NCBI GenBank assembly: GCA_012032775.1
Contig: JAAUQO010000026.1
Coordinates: forward strand, 1-40,929
From: Oscillochloris sp.
Lineage (GTDB): Bacteria > Chloroflexota > Chloroflexia > Chloroflexales > Chloroflexaceae
Direction: 5' to 3'
DNA: 40,929 nt
Position 1 is the first letter of the stretch. The number at the start of each line of letters is the position of its first letter. Of the stretch, positions 1 to 7,647 are shown one piece after another. Made by a program: the position numbers and the translations under genes. The notes below the pieces were generated by a model. The model was not told the DNA's origin. It ran no database searches and worked only from the letters and a program-made list of their open reading frames with translations.

Positions 1-1077
1 TTGCACGCCGGCGCGCTGCTGGTGGTGGTGCTCCGACCGGAGCCGCTGCCGTTGTTGGCGAGCACGCTGCTTGGCGGGCCGGCTGCGGTGCTGGTGCAGG
101 TTAGTGCGGCGCCGTTTATGATGCGCCACAGTGGGCCGGAAGAACGCGACAGCCTGTTCGCGCTGAACGCCGGGATCAATATCGGCGTCGCTGGATTGGG
201 TGCCCTGGTCGGCGGTGTGTTGCCGGGCCTGGCTGTGCAATGGCTCGCGCTTGAACCCGGCGCCGCCGCCTATCGGGCAACCTTCGCAGTTGCGGCGGGA
301 TGCACGGCCCTGGCAGCGCTTCCGCTTTTGCTGATTGCAGCGCAACCGAATAATGGGCCAACCATCGCCGCCGCAGCCGAGAATCAACCGGCGGTGCTGC
401 CGCCCCAACCGGCGCCCGCCGATCGTGAGGTGCGCCATCCCTTTCGGCTGTTTGCCGGATTGCGGGCGCGGATCGAACACAGCAGCCTGCGCGAATTGTT
501 CGTCGCACTGCCGTTGGCCTTACGCTTTATGGCCGCGCCGTTCATTATCTCGTGCGGCGCCGCGCTGCTTATTCCGTTCCTGAACCTGTATTTCCGCCAG
601 CGCTTCGCCGTTCCCGATGCCAGCCTGGGCCTGATCTTCGCCGCCATCAGTATCGTTACCGGGCTGGCAACCCTGGCGGCGCCGGCGCTCTCGGCCCGGC
701 TCGGCAAGATGCGCAGCGTGGTGATGAGCCAGGCCCTTGCAATTCCGTGTCTGCTCTTACTCGGCCTCGCGCCGACCCTCTGGCTGGCGGTGCCGGTGGC
801 GTTGGCCCGCGGCGCCCTGATGAATATGGCCTCGCCGTTGTATGATGCCTACGCTATGGAACGCAGCCCCGAACGGGCGCGCCCGATGGTGATCGGGTTG
901 ATCAATGGCGCGTTCTCGGCCGGTTACATTATCGGGCCGACGATCAGCGCTCAGGTACAATTACGCTACGGCTTCGGGCCGCTCTTTGTCGCCACGGCCG
1001 TCTGCTACGCGATTGCGGTTGCCGTCACGTATCTGTTGTTTTTGCGGCCGCGCCGGAGTGTGGAGGTTGCGGCGTAA
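1..1077 (+). CDS. MFS transporter, 5'-truncated by window edge
   Basis: This is the C-terminal ~358 residues of a polytopic inner-membrane protein. It shows alternating hydrophobic helices with short loops, including a helix rich in small residues near residues 58-78 (NAGINIGVAGLGALVGG) and a long hydrophilic central loop around residues 115-160 that separates two helical bundles. That layout is typical of the Major Facilitator Superfamily with its N- and C-terminal six-helix halves. The C-terminal half has a Gly/Ala-rich helix with NGAFSAGYIIGP, as often seen in drug or sugar exporters. The TTG at position 1 is only the first base triplet in the window and is unlikely to be the true start, since helices 1-2 are missing. 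The substrate cannot be named. It ends about 125 bases before the lipoprotein gene. Confidence 0.8.
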   Translation: MHAGALLVVVLRPEPLPLLASTLLGGPAAVLVQVSAAPFMMRHSGPEERDSLFALNAGINIGVAGLGALVGGVLPGLAVQWLALEPGAAAYRATFAVAAGCTALAALPLLLIAAQPNNGPTIAAAAENQPAVLPPQPAPADREVRHPFRLFAGLRARIEHSSLRELFVALPLALRFMAAPFIISCGAALLIPFLNLYFRQRFAVPDASLGLIFAAISIVTGLATLAAPALSARLGKMRSVVMSQALAIPCLLLLGLAPTLWLAVPVALARGALMNMASPLYDAYAMERSPERARPMVIGLINGAFSAGYIIGPTISAQVQLRYGFGPLFVATAVCYAIAVAVTYLLFLRPRRSVEVAA

Positions 1078-1085
1078 GACGTGCT

Positions 1086-1137
1086 ATCTGATGCCTGAGG
1101 CGTGATACCTGATGCCTGAGCGCGGCTCGCTCAGGTA
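1086..1137. repeat. Intergenic CTGATGCCTGAG repeat with hairpin
   Basis: Two direct copies of TGATGCCTGAG lie here, 27 bases apart. The second copy folds with downstream CGCTCAGGTAT into a hairpin (ATGCCTGAGCG / CGCTCAGGTAT, one G-U pair, 5-base loop). The same word builds a perfect hairpin at 14104-14131. It follows the MFS stop codon and could act as an RNA 3' end, but no T-run follows. Confidence 0.5.
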
Positions 1138-1201
1138 TGTTCAAATGCTGATTCTGATTGCCCGGCTGTCTCCTGTATCCTATTTGATGAAAGTCTCGCA
1201 T

Positions 1202-2422
1202 ATGCGTTATCTGATCATATGTTTCCTCTTGTTGGCAACTGCGTGCAGCGCCGCGCCGCCGGCTCCGCCCGCCGCAACCACAGCCGCAACCCCGGCCCCA
1301 CCTGCCCCAACCGCAGCTCCGCCTAGGGGAACGGAAACGTTTCCAACCACGGCGCCGGCCGGCAGTCTCGCCAGTGCCACACCCGCCGAAGCACCGGCAG
1401 CGTTGTTGCCGGCGCCGTTGTATGTTCTGGAGCGCGGCCAGATCGCGCGAATCGAACCCGACGGCGCCACACGCAATCAGGTTACCCGCGAACGCCTGGA
1501 GATCGAGGGCTTCCCGCCGATCAGCAATTTCGCGGTCGGGCCGGGCAGCGAACTGGCCTATGTCGTCGGTGCACTTGAGGGCGACCGGCTGGTGCGAACC
1601 GGCCCGCAGGGCGAAGATAACCGTACGATCTATAGCGATCCCGGCCACGAGCTGAGTCATCTGGTCTGGGCTGCCGACGGCGAGAGCCTGTTTCTGCGGC
1701 TGTTGAACAACAAAGAGGTGATCGACATTCCGAGCGGCGTGTATCAAGTTCCCGCCGGCGGCGGCGAATTCCAGTTGATTCGCGCCGATGATCCGGTGGA
1801 TGATCCGCTCAATCCGTCGCGGAGCCTGCGCGGCTACCGCCCGGTGGCGCTGAGTCCCGGCGGCGATCACTTGCTGGTCGAGGCATTCTCGCTATTCTAC
1901 GAGGGCTGCGACTACGCATTTTTAGCGCTGGACGGCAGCGAACCACAATTGATCCTGCCGCCGGAAGGCTTGCAGACCTACTGCGGCGAAGCGCATTTTG
2001 CCCCTGACGGCAGTGTACTATTGATGATCGGCCCACCGGTTGGCCCCAACAGCGGCCCGACGATCTGGCGTGCGCAGCCCGACGGCAGCCTGGCCCCGGT
2101 TGACCCGGCCCAGCCCCTTGGACGTGCGCCGGCGCCGTTGGACGAGACCCGAGTATTGTTCATCCAGGTCACCTTGCCTGAAGATCCGGCCGGCGAGGTG
2201 ATCTTCCAGCCGGCCCTGTTGCCCAACCCGCAGCCCTTCAGCACCCCCTTCAACGATCAACTTGAGCGGGCATTGTGGGCGCCGAACGGCAGCGGCGTGG
2301 TGGTGGCGGTTGCGCCGCTGAACGAAGATCGTCTGTTGCGCTGGATTCCCGGCACAGGCGAGCCGGTGATGCTGCCGAGCACACGCGAGGCGATCGACGA
2401 ATTACATTGGGGGGATGAATAG
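1202..2422 (+). CDS. Lipoprotein with TolB/WD40-like propeller domain
   Basis: Starting at the ATG at 1202, the protein of 406 residues opens with a short signal peptide and a lipobox-like sequence (LLLATAC, Cys at residue 15), so it is probably lipid-anchored on the outer face of the membrane. A Pro/Ala/Thr-rich linker of about 60 residues follows. The rest has spaced repeats of the type 'GxxLAYVVG', 'WAADGESLFLR', 'LSPGGDHLLVEA', 'FAPDGSVLLMIG' and 'WAPNGSGVVVAV', which resemble PD40/TolB-type beta-propeller blades. An in-frame ATG exists at 1112, but the 30 residues it would add run through the intergenic repeat and would bury the signal peptide, so 1202 is preferred. No enzymatic motif is visible. 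The M48 protease gene follows after 6 bases, so the two are probably cotranscribed. Confidence 0.75.
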   Translation: MRYLIICFLLLATACSAAPPAPPAATTAATPAPPAPTAAPPRGTETFPTTAPAGSLASATPAEAPAALLPAPLYVLERGQIARIEPDGATRNQVTRERLEIEGFPPISNFAVGPGSELAYVVGALEGDRLVRTGPQGEDNRTIYSDPGHELSHLVWAADGESLFLRLLNNKEVIDIPSGVYQVPAGGGEFQLIRADDPVDDPLNPSRSLRGYRPVALSPGGDHLLVEAFSLFYEGCDYAFLALDGSEPQLILPPEGLQTYCGEAHFAPDGSVLLMIGPPVGPNSGPTIWRAQPDGSLAPVDPAQPLGRAPAPLDETRVLFIQVTLPEDPAGEVIFQPALLPNPQPFSTPFNDQLERALWAPNGSGVVVAVAPLNEDRLLRWIPGTGEPVMLPSTREAIDELHWGDE

Positions 2423-2428
2423 CGCGTT

Positions 2429-3475
2429 ATGGGGATCGTGCTCTACCTGATCACATTGCTGATCGAATCGCTCAGCATCATGATGCGCGGGGTGCTGGTG
2501 GCGGGATTAGCCGGCCTGCTGCTTGAACCGAATGTGGCGTTGATTCTGGGCGCTATCGCTGCATTCAGCCCGCTGCTCAGCTCGTTTCTGGTGCTCGCCG
2601 GAATCCCGAGCGGGCATATGCTGGTGCGGCAGAGCCTTGGCGCGCGCTTGCCGACAGCGGATGAGCGCCGGGCGTTGGAGGCAGGGTTTGCGCGTGCGCG
2701 CACCGCCGGGGTGCCGGTGCCGACGCGGGTATTCACTATCGACGAAGATGCGTTGAACGCGGCGATCTCGGGGCGCACACTGTATGTCTACCGCAAACTG
2801 TATGACAGCCCGTATCTGCCGGGGGTTTTGGCCCACGAACTTGGCCACTACAACAGCCTCGACGGCCGCCTGATGCTGGCCCTGCGAGCACTCACTATGC
2901 CGGGCGGATTTCTGATCATGTACATCACCCTGAGTTTGCTGCGCTGGATCGCCTATGGCATGGCGAGTGTGTTGGCGGCGTTTCTGATTGTCTTCGCCGC
3001 GATCTTCCGCATGAATCTGAGCAGGCTGGTGGCGATGCTGTTCCGGGGCAGCATTCAACTATTGCGACTCACAATCATTTTGGCCCTGGGCGGAGTCGGT
3101 CCGGCGCTGCTTGGATCGATCTGGCGCAGCCATTTTCTGCGCCGCGAATTCGCCGCCGATGCGTACGCCCGCCGGCTGGGCTACGGCGAACTGCTGGCCT
3201 CGTTCTTCGAGCACGAAGTCCTCGACGATGTGCGGATTCCCTGGTACAACCAGCCGACCCATCCGCCCGCAACCCAGCGAGTACGCGCCTTGCGCCGCAG
3301 CGAGACGATGGAACCGCCGCCGATCAATAGCACACCCGGCTGGATTCCGCTCCTGATTGTCCTGGCCCTCGCCGGTATTCTTGTCGGTAGTAGCGCGATA
3401 TTCTGGCCGCGCCGTTACCACCCGAACGATCGATTCACACCAACGCCGGGGCCGACACCGACGCTGGGGATTTGA
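2429..3475 (+). CDS. M48-family (HtpX/Ste24-like) membrane zinc metalloprotease
   Basis: The protein has 348 residues. Two hydrophobic segments (about residues 4-24 and 30-58) precede the catalytic part. The zinc site is H136-E-L-G-H140 within VLAHELGHYNS, and the probable third ligand is E240 in RREFAADAYARRLG; this is the standard M48 arrangement of HExxH followed by an ExxxD motif. Further membrane segments sit at about 160-190 and 208-230, and a final one near 323-343. Members of the family degrade misfolded membrane proteins or process peptides at the membrane; which applies here is unknown. The start codon lies 6 bases after the lipoprotein stop, which suggests one operon. The 3' end faces the DUF2357 nuclease convergently; its stop is 34 bases from that gene's likely true end at 3509. 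Confidence 0.85.
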   Translation: MGIVLYLITLLIESLSIMMRGVLVAGLAGLLLEPNVALILGAIAAFSPLLSSFLVLAGIPSGHMLVRQSLGARLPTADERRALEAGFARARTAGVPVPTRVFTIDEDALNAAISGRTLYVYRKLYDSPYLPGVLAHELGHYNSLDGRLMLALRALTMPGGFLIMYITLSLLRWIAYGMASVLAAFLIVFAAIFRMNLSRLVAMLFRGSIQLLRLTIILALGGVGPALLGSIWRSHFLRREFAADAYARRLGYGELLASFFEHEVLDDVRIPWYNQPTHPPATQRVRALRRSETMEPPPINSTPGWIPLLIVLALAGILVGSSAIFWPRRYHPNDRFTPTPGPTPTLGI

Positions 3476-3508
3476 CAATCCAGAATGCAGATGCGAAGAA
3501 GCAATCCT

Positions 3509-5037
3509 TCAGCGCCGGAAATCGGGGTTGAGTTGGCGATGCAGCCAATCGACAAGTGTATCGCTCTTGCCGGGCAATAATGGCAGGGCCGCCACGCCGC
3601 TGGGGTAGATCGCTGCTGCGCGGCGCCGGGATAAAGCAAGGCCACGCCGAGAACTGCGCGCTCGCCGGCGGAATTGCCGATGCCGCCGAGGTAGCTGTAA
3701 GCGTCGGCCATGGCGTCGGCCGGCACCCCGCCGCGTACATCCAGACGGTACTTGGCGTCGAGGATGAGCAAGCACGGCGGCAGCTTCGGCCGGCGCCACT
3801 CAATCGTCAGGTCGGGCACACGAATATGCCGATCAAGGGCGATCAATGGGTCGGTGTGTGCTCCCGGCGGCCGGTAACGGGCCTGATAGTGCAACTGCAA
3901 CCCGCCCGCCTCGCCATTTAACCTGAGCAACGGGCCACGATCCCGTAGCTCCAATCGCCACTCGAATCCACCTGCATCAACCGCGGCCAGCGCCTGCGCT
4001 TCCAGCTCCCAGCCCGGTAGTTTCAGCAGCGCCAGGCAGACTTGCAGCGCACACCAGCGCTCATAAAGGCGCGGCAGGTCGGTCACGCCGAGTTGGGCGG
4101 ACGGCAGCTCCCAACTGATCTGCGACCGCCGCCGTAACTCCTGCCATGCCCGGTAGACGGTGCGCCAATCAGGTTCACGTTGCAAACGAACCGTTGGGCC
4201 GCGAAACGTTTCCAGCGGCGGCACCTCAGCCAGAAACGGCAGGCGTCGCAGTTCGCGCAGCCGGGATTGAATTTCAGCCAGCCGATCCGATCCGTGGGCC
4301 GGCAGATCGGTGCGTTGCGCCAATCCATGTGCCCGGCGCAACAACCCATCAAGCAAGCGCCGCAGAAGCCGGTGTTCATAGCTGTCGTAGGTCGGGGTTG
4401 CGCGGCGTTCGGGCAATGGGCCGGAGGCGGCAAGAATCTCGCGCGGCGACTCGCCGGTCGGCGCGGGATCGAGCCGGCGCAGATCAAGCCGATCCGGGTC
4501 ATGCACCCGATCGGGCGACGTTTGTTGCAGCCTGCCGACCAGACGATCGGGTGGGCGCAGCGCCAGACGATGAACTGCGGCAAACAAACGATCGAGGCCC
4601 ACACCAGTCAGCGCGGCCAGTTCTTCGGCAGAGCTGCGGGGTGCCGGCGTCGGCGGCATATTGGAGGCAGCCGGATGCAAGCCACCGCCTAGCGCCTGAA
4701 CCAGTGCCGGCTCGCAGGCTTGCAGATCTTCCAGCAAGAGTTGATAGCGTTCGAGGTCGAGTTTGCGGGGCAGCACCTGAAGCTGCGCGTGGATTATTTC
4801 AGCCGGCGCATCGGCGCGTTCAGCCCACAATCGCAACGGGTACATCCCCGCAGCGAAGGGTGCTGTCCAGCGCCAACGCCAGGCCGGATCGCCGGGGCGC
4901 AAGAACGGCTCCAGCACAACGTCGGCCACCTCCAGGCGCAGTGCAACCGCAGGCGGCGGCAGGCAGGCCAACTCAACCGGCGCGCCCTCCTCAATCAGCG
5001 CAGCAGTAAGCGGAATACCGTCGATCGTCAGATCCAA
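3509..5037 (-). CDS. DUF2357 / DUF524 PD-(D/E)XK nuclease-like protein, frameshifted
   Basis: The N-terminal and middle regions carry DUF2357 hallmarks, including PTYDSYEHRLLRRLLDGL around residue 215. The C-terminal part shows a PD-(D/E)XK nuclease core: PDLTIEW, then CLLILDAKYR (Asp-x-Lys). Proteins of this type act as McrC-like or LlaJI-type nuclease subunits and usually pair with a McrB-like GTPase, which I do not see nearby. I choose the TTG at 5037 because AGAGG lies 6 bases upstream and because the reading frame beyond it runs through a dispersed intergenic repeat. Near 3611-3618 the frame breaks: one extra base restores a natural ending (PLLPGKSDTLVDWLHRQ...), stopping at 3509. Read without repair, the open frame instead runs on to 3415 with an implausible tail that overlaps the M48 gene. 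Confidence 0.7.
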
Positions 5038-5160
5038 TGTTGCCTCTGTTCGTGCTTGCGTGGAGGTACAGAATACCGTTAGGCAGCACCTTGGCCCTAC
5101 TTTGTCTGCTTTACCATAACACGATCGCCAATCCTTCTGCAAACCATGCGATCCACTTCT

Positions 5161-5251
5161 TGAGCCGGCAACATAGGGCGATCCTATCCGAGTTGGGCAG
5201 TCGGTGCTGCGTCCTGCTCCAGTGGTTCCCGGTTCTGAGTGCTCGGTTCTG
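5161..5251 (-). repeat. Dispersed intergenic repeat, copy A
   Basis: On the minus strand this segment reads CAGAACCGAG... then GGAACC, CTGGA, CAGG, CGCA, ACCGACT, CGGATAGGATCGC and GGCTC in the same order and spacing as the plus strand at 6871-6966. By eye the 68-base core is about 80% identical. It lies between the nuclease gene and the marR promoter. Confidence 0.6.
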
Positions 5252-5267
5252 CTAAGATTGCTCTCGC

Positions 5268-5295
5268 TTGACAAAAAAATGTTTAGCGCTAAACT
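5268..5295 (+). promoter_or_regulatory. marR promoter with overlapping palindromic operator
   Basis: A perfect -35 box TTGACA (5268-5273) is followed after 16 bases by TAAACT (5290-5295) as a possible -10. The spacer and -10 overlap a perfect 14-base palindrome GTTTAGCGCTAAAC at 5281-5294. A repressor bound there would block the promoter, which suggests autoregulation by the MarR protein encoded just downstream. Confidence 0.6.
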
Positions 5296-5331
5296 ATCTT
5301 TTAGGAACAGTCATTCTAAAGGTCAGCTGCG

Positions 5332-5778
5332 ATGAACAACCAGAGCATGCAGAACGGACGCGAGCGCCAGCTTGCCGTGCAATGTTGGTTACGGTTAGCG
5401 CGCGTCTACCAGCAGATCGACAGCGACTCAGCCCAGCGTTTTCGCAGCCATAAACTGAGCACCGCCCAGTTTGATGTGCTGGTTCAGATCGGCTCGCACG
5501 CGGGAATCACCCAGCAGGAACTGGCCGAGTCGTTGTTGGTGACGAAAGGCAATATCTCGCAGCTGATCGGCCGCATGGAGCGCGACGGATTGGTCGCTCG
5601 GCGCCACGAGGGCCGGCGCAATTGTCTGGAGCTTACCGCCGCCGGGCGCAGCTTGTACGACGCCGTTGTCCCGGAACAAGAGGCCGCGATTGACACAATC
5701 TTCGACCCGTTACAGCCCGATGAACGGCGTATCCTGCTCGATCTGCTCCGCCGGATCGACCGCAGCAGGCGGCGCTAG
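5332..5778 (+). CDS. MarR-family transcriptional regulator (MhqR-like by context)
   Basis: The 148-residue protein matches the family's usual size. The winged helix-turn-helix is clear: AQFDVLVQIG, then ITQQELAESLLVTKGNISQLIGRMERDGLVAR as helices 3-4, a basic wing (RRHEGRRN), and LTAAGRSLYDAV leading into the dimerisation helix. Two cysteines are present (residue 18 and one in the wing, NCLEL), which could sense electrophiles, although this is inference. The gene sits directly upstream of a ring-cleaving VOC dioxygenase. In Bacillus the MarR protein MhqR represses genes of the same dioxygenase family (mhqO). Both promoters here share a palindrome (5281-5294 and 5849-5866), so this protein probably represses itself and the dioxygenase until a quinone-like or aromatic compound appears. 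Confidence 0.85.
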   Translation: MNNQSMQNGRERQLAVQCWLRLARVYQQIDSDSAQRFRSHKLSTAQFDVLVQIGSHAGITQQELAESLLVTKGNISQLIGRMERDGLVARRHEGRRNCLELTAAGRSLYDAVVPEQEAAIDTIFDPLQPDERRILLDLLRRIDRSRRR

Positions 5779-5795
5779 ACGAACGGTAACATATG

Positions 5796-5840
5796 TGGAT
5801 TGTGCTGCGGCACGGCTTTGATGCGCCGCAACACAATCCA
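5796..5840. terminator. Long hairpin after marR
   Basis: Sixteen bases at 5796-5811 pair with 5825-5840 with one G-U pair (TGGATTGTGCTGCGGC against its partner) and a 13-base loop. It lies between the marR stop codon and the dioxygenase operator. There is no T-run, so it may be a factor-dependent terminator, an RNA stabiliser or a processing site separating the two transcripts. Confidence 0.5.
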
Positions 5841-5848
5841 GAATTCTA

Positions 5849-5866
5849 AAGTTTAGCCATAAACTT
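5849..5866 (+). promoter_or_regulatory. MarR operator upstream of VOC dioxygenase
   Basis: The inverted repeat AAGTTTAGCCATAAACTT has 7-base arms and a 4-base centre. Its inner 14 bases (GTTTAGCCATAAAC) match the palindrome in the marR promoter (GTTTAGCGCTAAAC) at 12 of 14 positions. It lies 15 bases before the dioxygenase start codon, so it probably overlaps the promoter or transcription start. Confidence 0.65.
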
Positions 5867-5881
5867 TTATACGAGGTCATA

Positions 5882-6834
5882 ATGACACAGGCAACTCCAG
5901 TTCTCGGCGGCATCCATCATGTTACGGCGATTGTGGACAACGCCCAGCAGAATGTCGATTTTTACCATGAAGTGTTGGGCTTGCGGCTGGTGAAACGGAC
6001 GATCAATTTCGACGATCCCTACACCTACCACCTGTACTACGGCGACGAAAACGGTACGCCGGGGACAATTGTGACCTTCTTTCCCTGGGAGGGCGGGCGA
6101 CATGGCAGCCAGGGCAGCGGCATGCTCAGCGCAATGAGTTTCAGTGTGCCGGCCGGCTCGCTGGCGTATTGGCAGGCGCGGATTGCAGGGTATGGATTGC
6201 GTCAGAGTGCGATCGGCAGCCGCATGGGCGAGCGCAACCTCGAACTGTACGATCCGTCCGGCCTGCTGCTTGAACTGGTTGAGAGCGACGCCGGCGTTCG
6301 CGGTGTCGCGCCTCGCAACAGCGATGTTGCCGCGAAACATGCGATTCGCGGCCTGGCGGGAGTAACCCTGACGGTGGCCGAGGCGGAGCCCACAGCAGCG
6401 CTGTTGCAGGATGTGCTGGGTTTTCGTGCCGGATTGACTGAGGCGAATCGAACGCGCTATCTGCTGGGCCACGAACCTACGGCGGCGCGGCTGGATCTGC
6501 TGCTGCGCAACGGGCTGCCACGCGGCCAGGTGCGGGCCGGTTCGATCCACCATGTGGCCTGGCGCGTCGCCATGATGCGAGCCAACTGGCCTGGCGCGAG
6601 CGGCTGGAACAGGCCGGCGTGCAAGTAACTCCGGTGCGTGATCGCAAGTATTTCCACTCGATCTACTTCCAGGAGCCGGCCGGCGCGACTTTCGAGATCG
6701 CCACCGATTCGCCCGGTTTTGCGATTGACGAATCAGCGGCGCAATTGGGGACGGAATTGCAACTGCCGCCATGGTTGGAAGAGCAGCGCGCCGACATCGA
6801 ACGCCACCTGCCGCCGATCACGAATACGGCGTAA
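5882..6834 (+). CDS. Ring-cleaving VOC/glyoxalase dioxygenase (MhqO/LinE/PcpA type), frameshifted
   Basis: Two VOC (glyoxalase-fold) modules are present. The first begins GGIHHVTAIV and continues through VDFYHEVLGLRLVKRTINFDDP and YHLYYGD; the second starts at about residue 158 (IRGLAGVTLTVAE) and includes GSIHHVAWRV. Enzymes of this family use Fe(II) bound by two His and one Glu to open hydroquinone-type rings. The first His pair and the second His are visible; the Glu (in TFEIATDSPG) lies after a frame break near 6571. Adding one base there (GCC-ATG to GCC-GATG) gives VADDASQLAWRERLEQAG and runs on to a stop at 6834, for about 317 residues, the normal family length. Without repair the protein would stop at 6628 and lack the Glu ligand. 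GAGG lies 5 bases before the start. Confidence 0.8.
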
Positions 6835-6870
6835 ACGGCGCAGTGATCGAGCCGCACATAGCAATCCTAC

Positions 6871-6966
6871 CAGAACCCAGAACCGAGAACCCAGCACCAG
6901 GAACCGCTGGATCAGGCCGCAAAACCGACTTCACAACCCGGATAGGATCGCTATATTTCGCGGCTC
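6871..6966 (+). repeat. Dispersed intergenic repeat, copy B
   Basis: This is the plus-strand counterpart of 5161-5251, beginning CAGAACCCAGAACCGAGAACC and sharing the words CTGGA, CAGG, ACCGACT and CGGATAGGATCGC. The two copies flank the marR-dioxygenase pair in opposite orientation. Confidence 0.6.
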
Positions 6967-7011
6967 GATCAGCTCCGCGCACAAGGAACTCGGCCCTGAG
7001 CACCGCCCGCA

Positions 7012-7108
7012 GTCCACTCTGGTTCGGCCTGAATATCGACCCACGCGCCGACGGTATTGATCCGGCGTTGGAGATCGCGCATTCCGCCGATGCGTCAGGC
7101 GTTGTTTT
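7012..7108 (+). pseudogene. Relic of LLM-class flavin oxidoreductase (N-terminus only)
   Basis: One frame encodes LWFGLNIDP...GIDPALEIAHSADASGV, which resembles the first beta strand and helix of luciferase-like (LLM) F420 or FMN-dependent oxidoreductases. The next expected segment (the conserved DLVGIQDHPY-like strand) is absent, the frame stops at about 7136, and no clear start codon or ribosome site precedes it. About 30 recognisable residues remain of a family of about 300. The call rests on visual similarity only. Confidence 0.4.
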
Positions 7109-7142
7109 GTCATATCTTTTTCATTACGGCACATAAACTGCG

Positions 7143-7151
7143 TGCTATACT
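7143..7151 (+). promoter_or_regulatory. Extended -10 promoter for glmS leader
   Basis: TGCTATACT contains the extended -10 pattern TGn followed by TATACT (5 of 6 to consensus). There is no good -35, as is common for extended -10 promoters. Transcription would start near 7158, just ahead of the ribozyme, giving a leader of about 490 bases. Confidence 0.5.
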
Positions 7152-7194
7152 CGCCTATGTAGTCCACGTTACGCCGTCGGGGGAAGACGGCCTG

Positions 7195-7405
7195 GAGGTA
7201 TAGCAGCAGCAACAGGAATGGCACAAAGCGCATGGGCTTCGGCGCAGGCCGAAGTTGACGAGGATGGAGGTTCCTCGGTGGAAGCCGGGGTTAACGGCCG
7301 CTCGCCGGCCGGAAGATCGAAGAATCAGCGGAAGCCTCCCAGGTTCAGGGCGCAGCCTGCAAACGATACGGCGAACACCTCCCGGTGACGGGCCAGGACA
7401 GAACC
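7195..7405 (+). ncRNA. glmS ribozyme (self-cleaving GlcN6P-sensing), variant
   Basis: The segment GTTGACGAGGATGGAGGTT (7254-7272) is the most conserved core of glmS ribozymes, and GATCGAAGAATCAGCGG followed by GCCTCCC (7316-7340) matches the second conserved core. A P2-like stem CTTCGGC/GCCGAAG (7237-7243 with 7248-7254) directly precedes the core. P3 can form between GGAGG (7266-7270) and CCTCC (7335-7339). A P4-like stem GGTTC/GAACC (7342-7346 with 7401-7405) closes a structured 3' domain. Unusually, about 39 bases (7273-7311) forming two small hairpins are inserted between the two core blocks. The exact cleavage site is not certain; I place it near 7200-7205. It lies in the leader of glmS, where ligand-induced cleavage reduces expression when glucosamine-6-phosphate is plentiful. 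Confidence 0.8.
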
Positions 7406-7635
7406 GAATCGTAGCGACCCACCCCGACCATTTCCCCAATCCAGGATACAGGCAACCGGATACAGGCAATCGTCTGCGCATCGCACATGATGGGCTGCTA
7501 TTGCTTATGTGGATCCGCGTTGCGCCTTGTTGCCCTTTGCTTGATCGGCAAAAAGGGTTGTTTGTGTCTGGCGTAAAGCTACCTTTGGTGGGCTACGAAT
7601 GCACTCCCAACAAAAACCTTTTTTGCGCCATCCAT
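7406..7635 (+). other. glmS leader downstream of ribozyme
   Basis: This 230-base stretch holds no credible gene. It contains a 12-base direct repeat GGATACAGGCAA twice (7444-7455 and 7458-7469) and, near its end, AAAAAGG (7552-7558) facing CCTTTTT (7618-7624), which could form a weak long-range stem ending in a T-run about 20 bases before the glmS start codon. Confidence 0.4.
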
Positions 7636-7647
7636 AAGGAGTTATCA

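Noticed and set aside
4146-5009. A 287-codon plus-strand frame opposite the nuclease gene
   Set aside because: Arg/Pro/Ala-rich antisense composition and no motif, while the minus strand encodes the DUF2357 protein.
6771-7136. A 121-codon frame as a complete small gene between dioxygenase and glmS
   Set aside because: It runs through repeat copy B and only its last ~40 codons resemble a protein family (LLM), without a start; called a relic instead.
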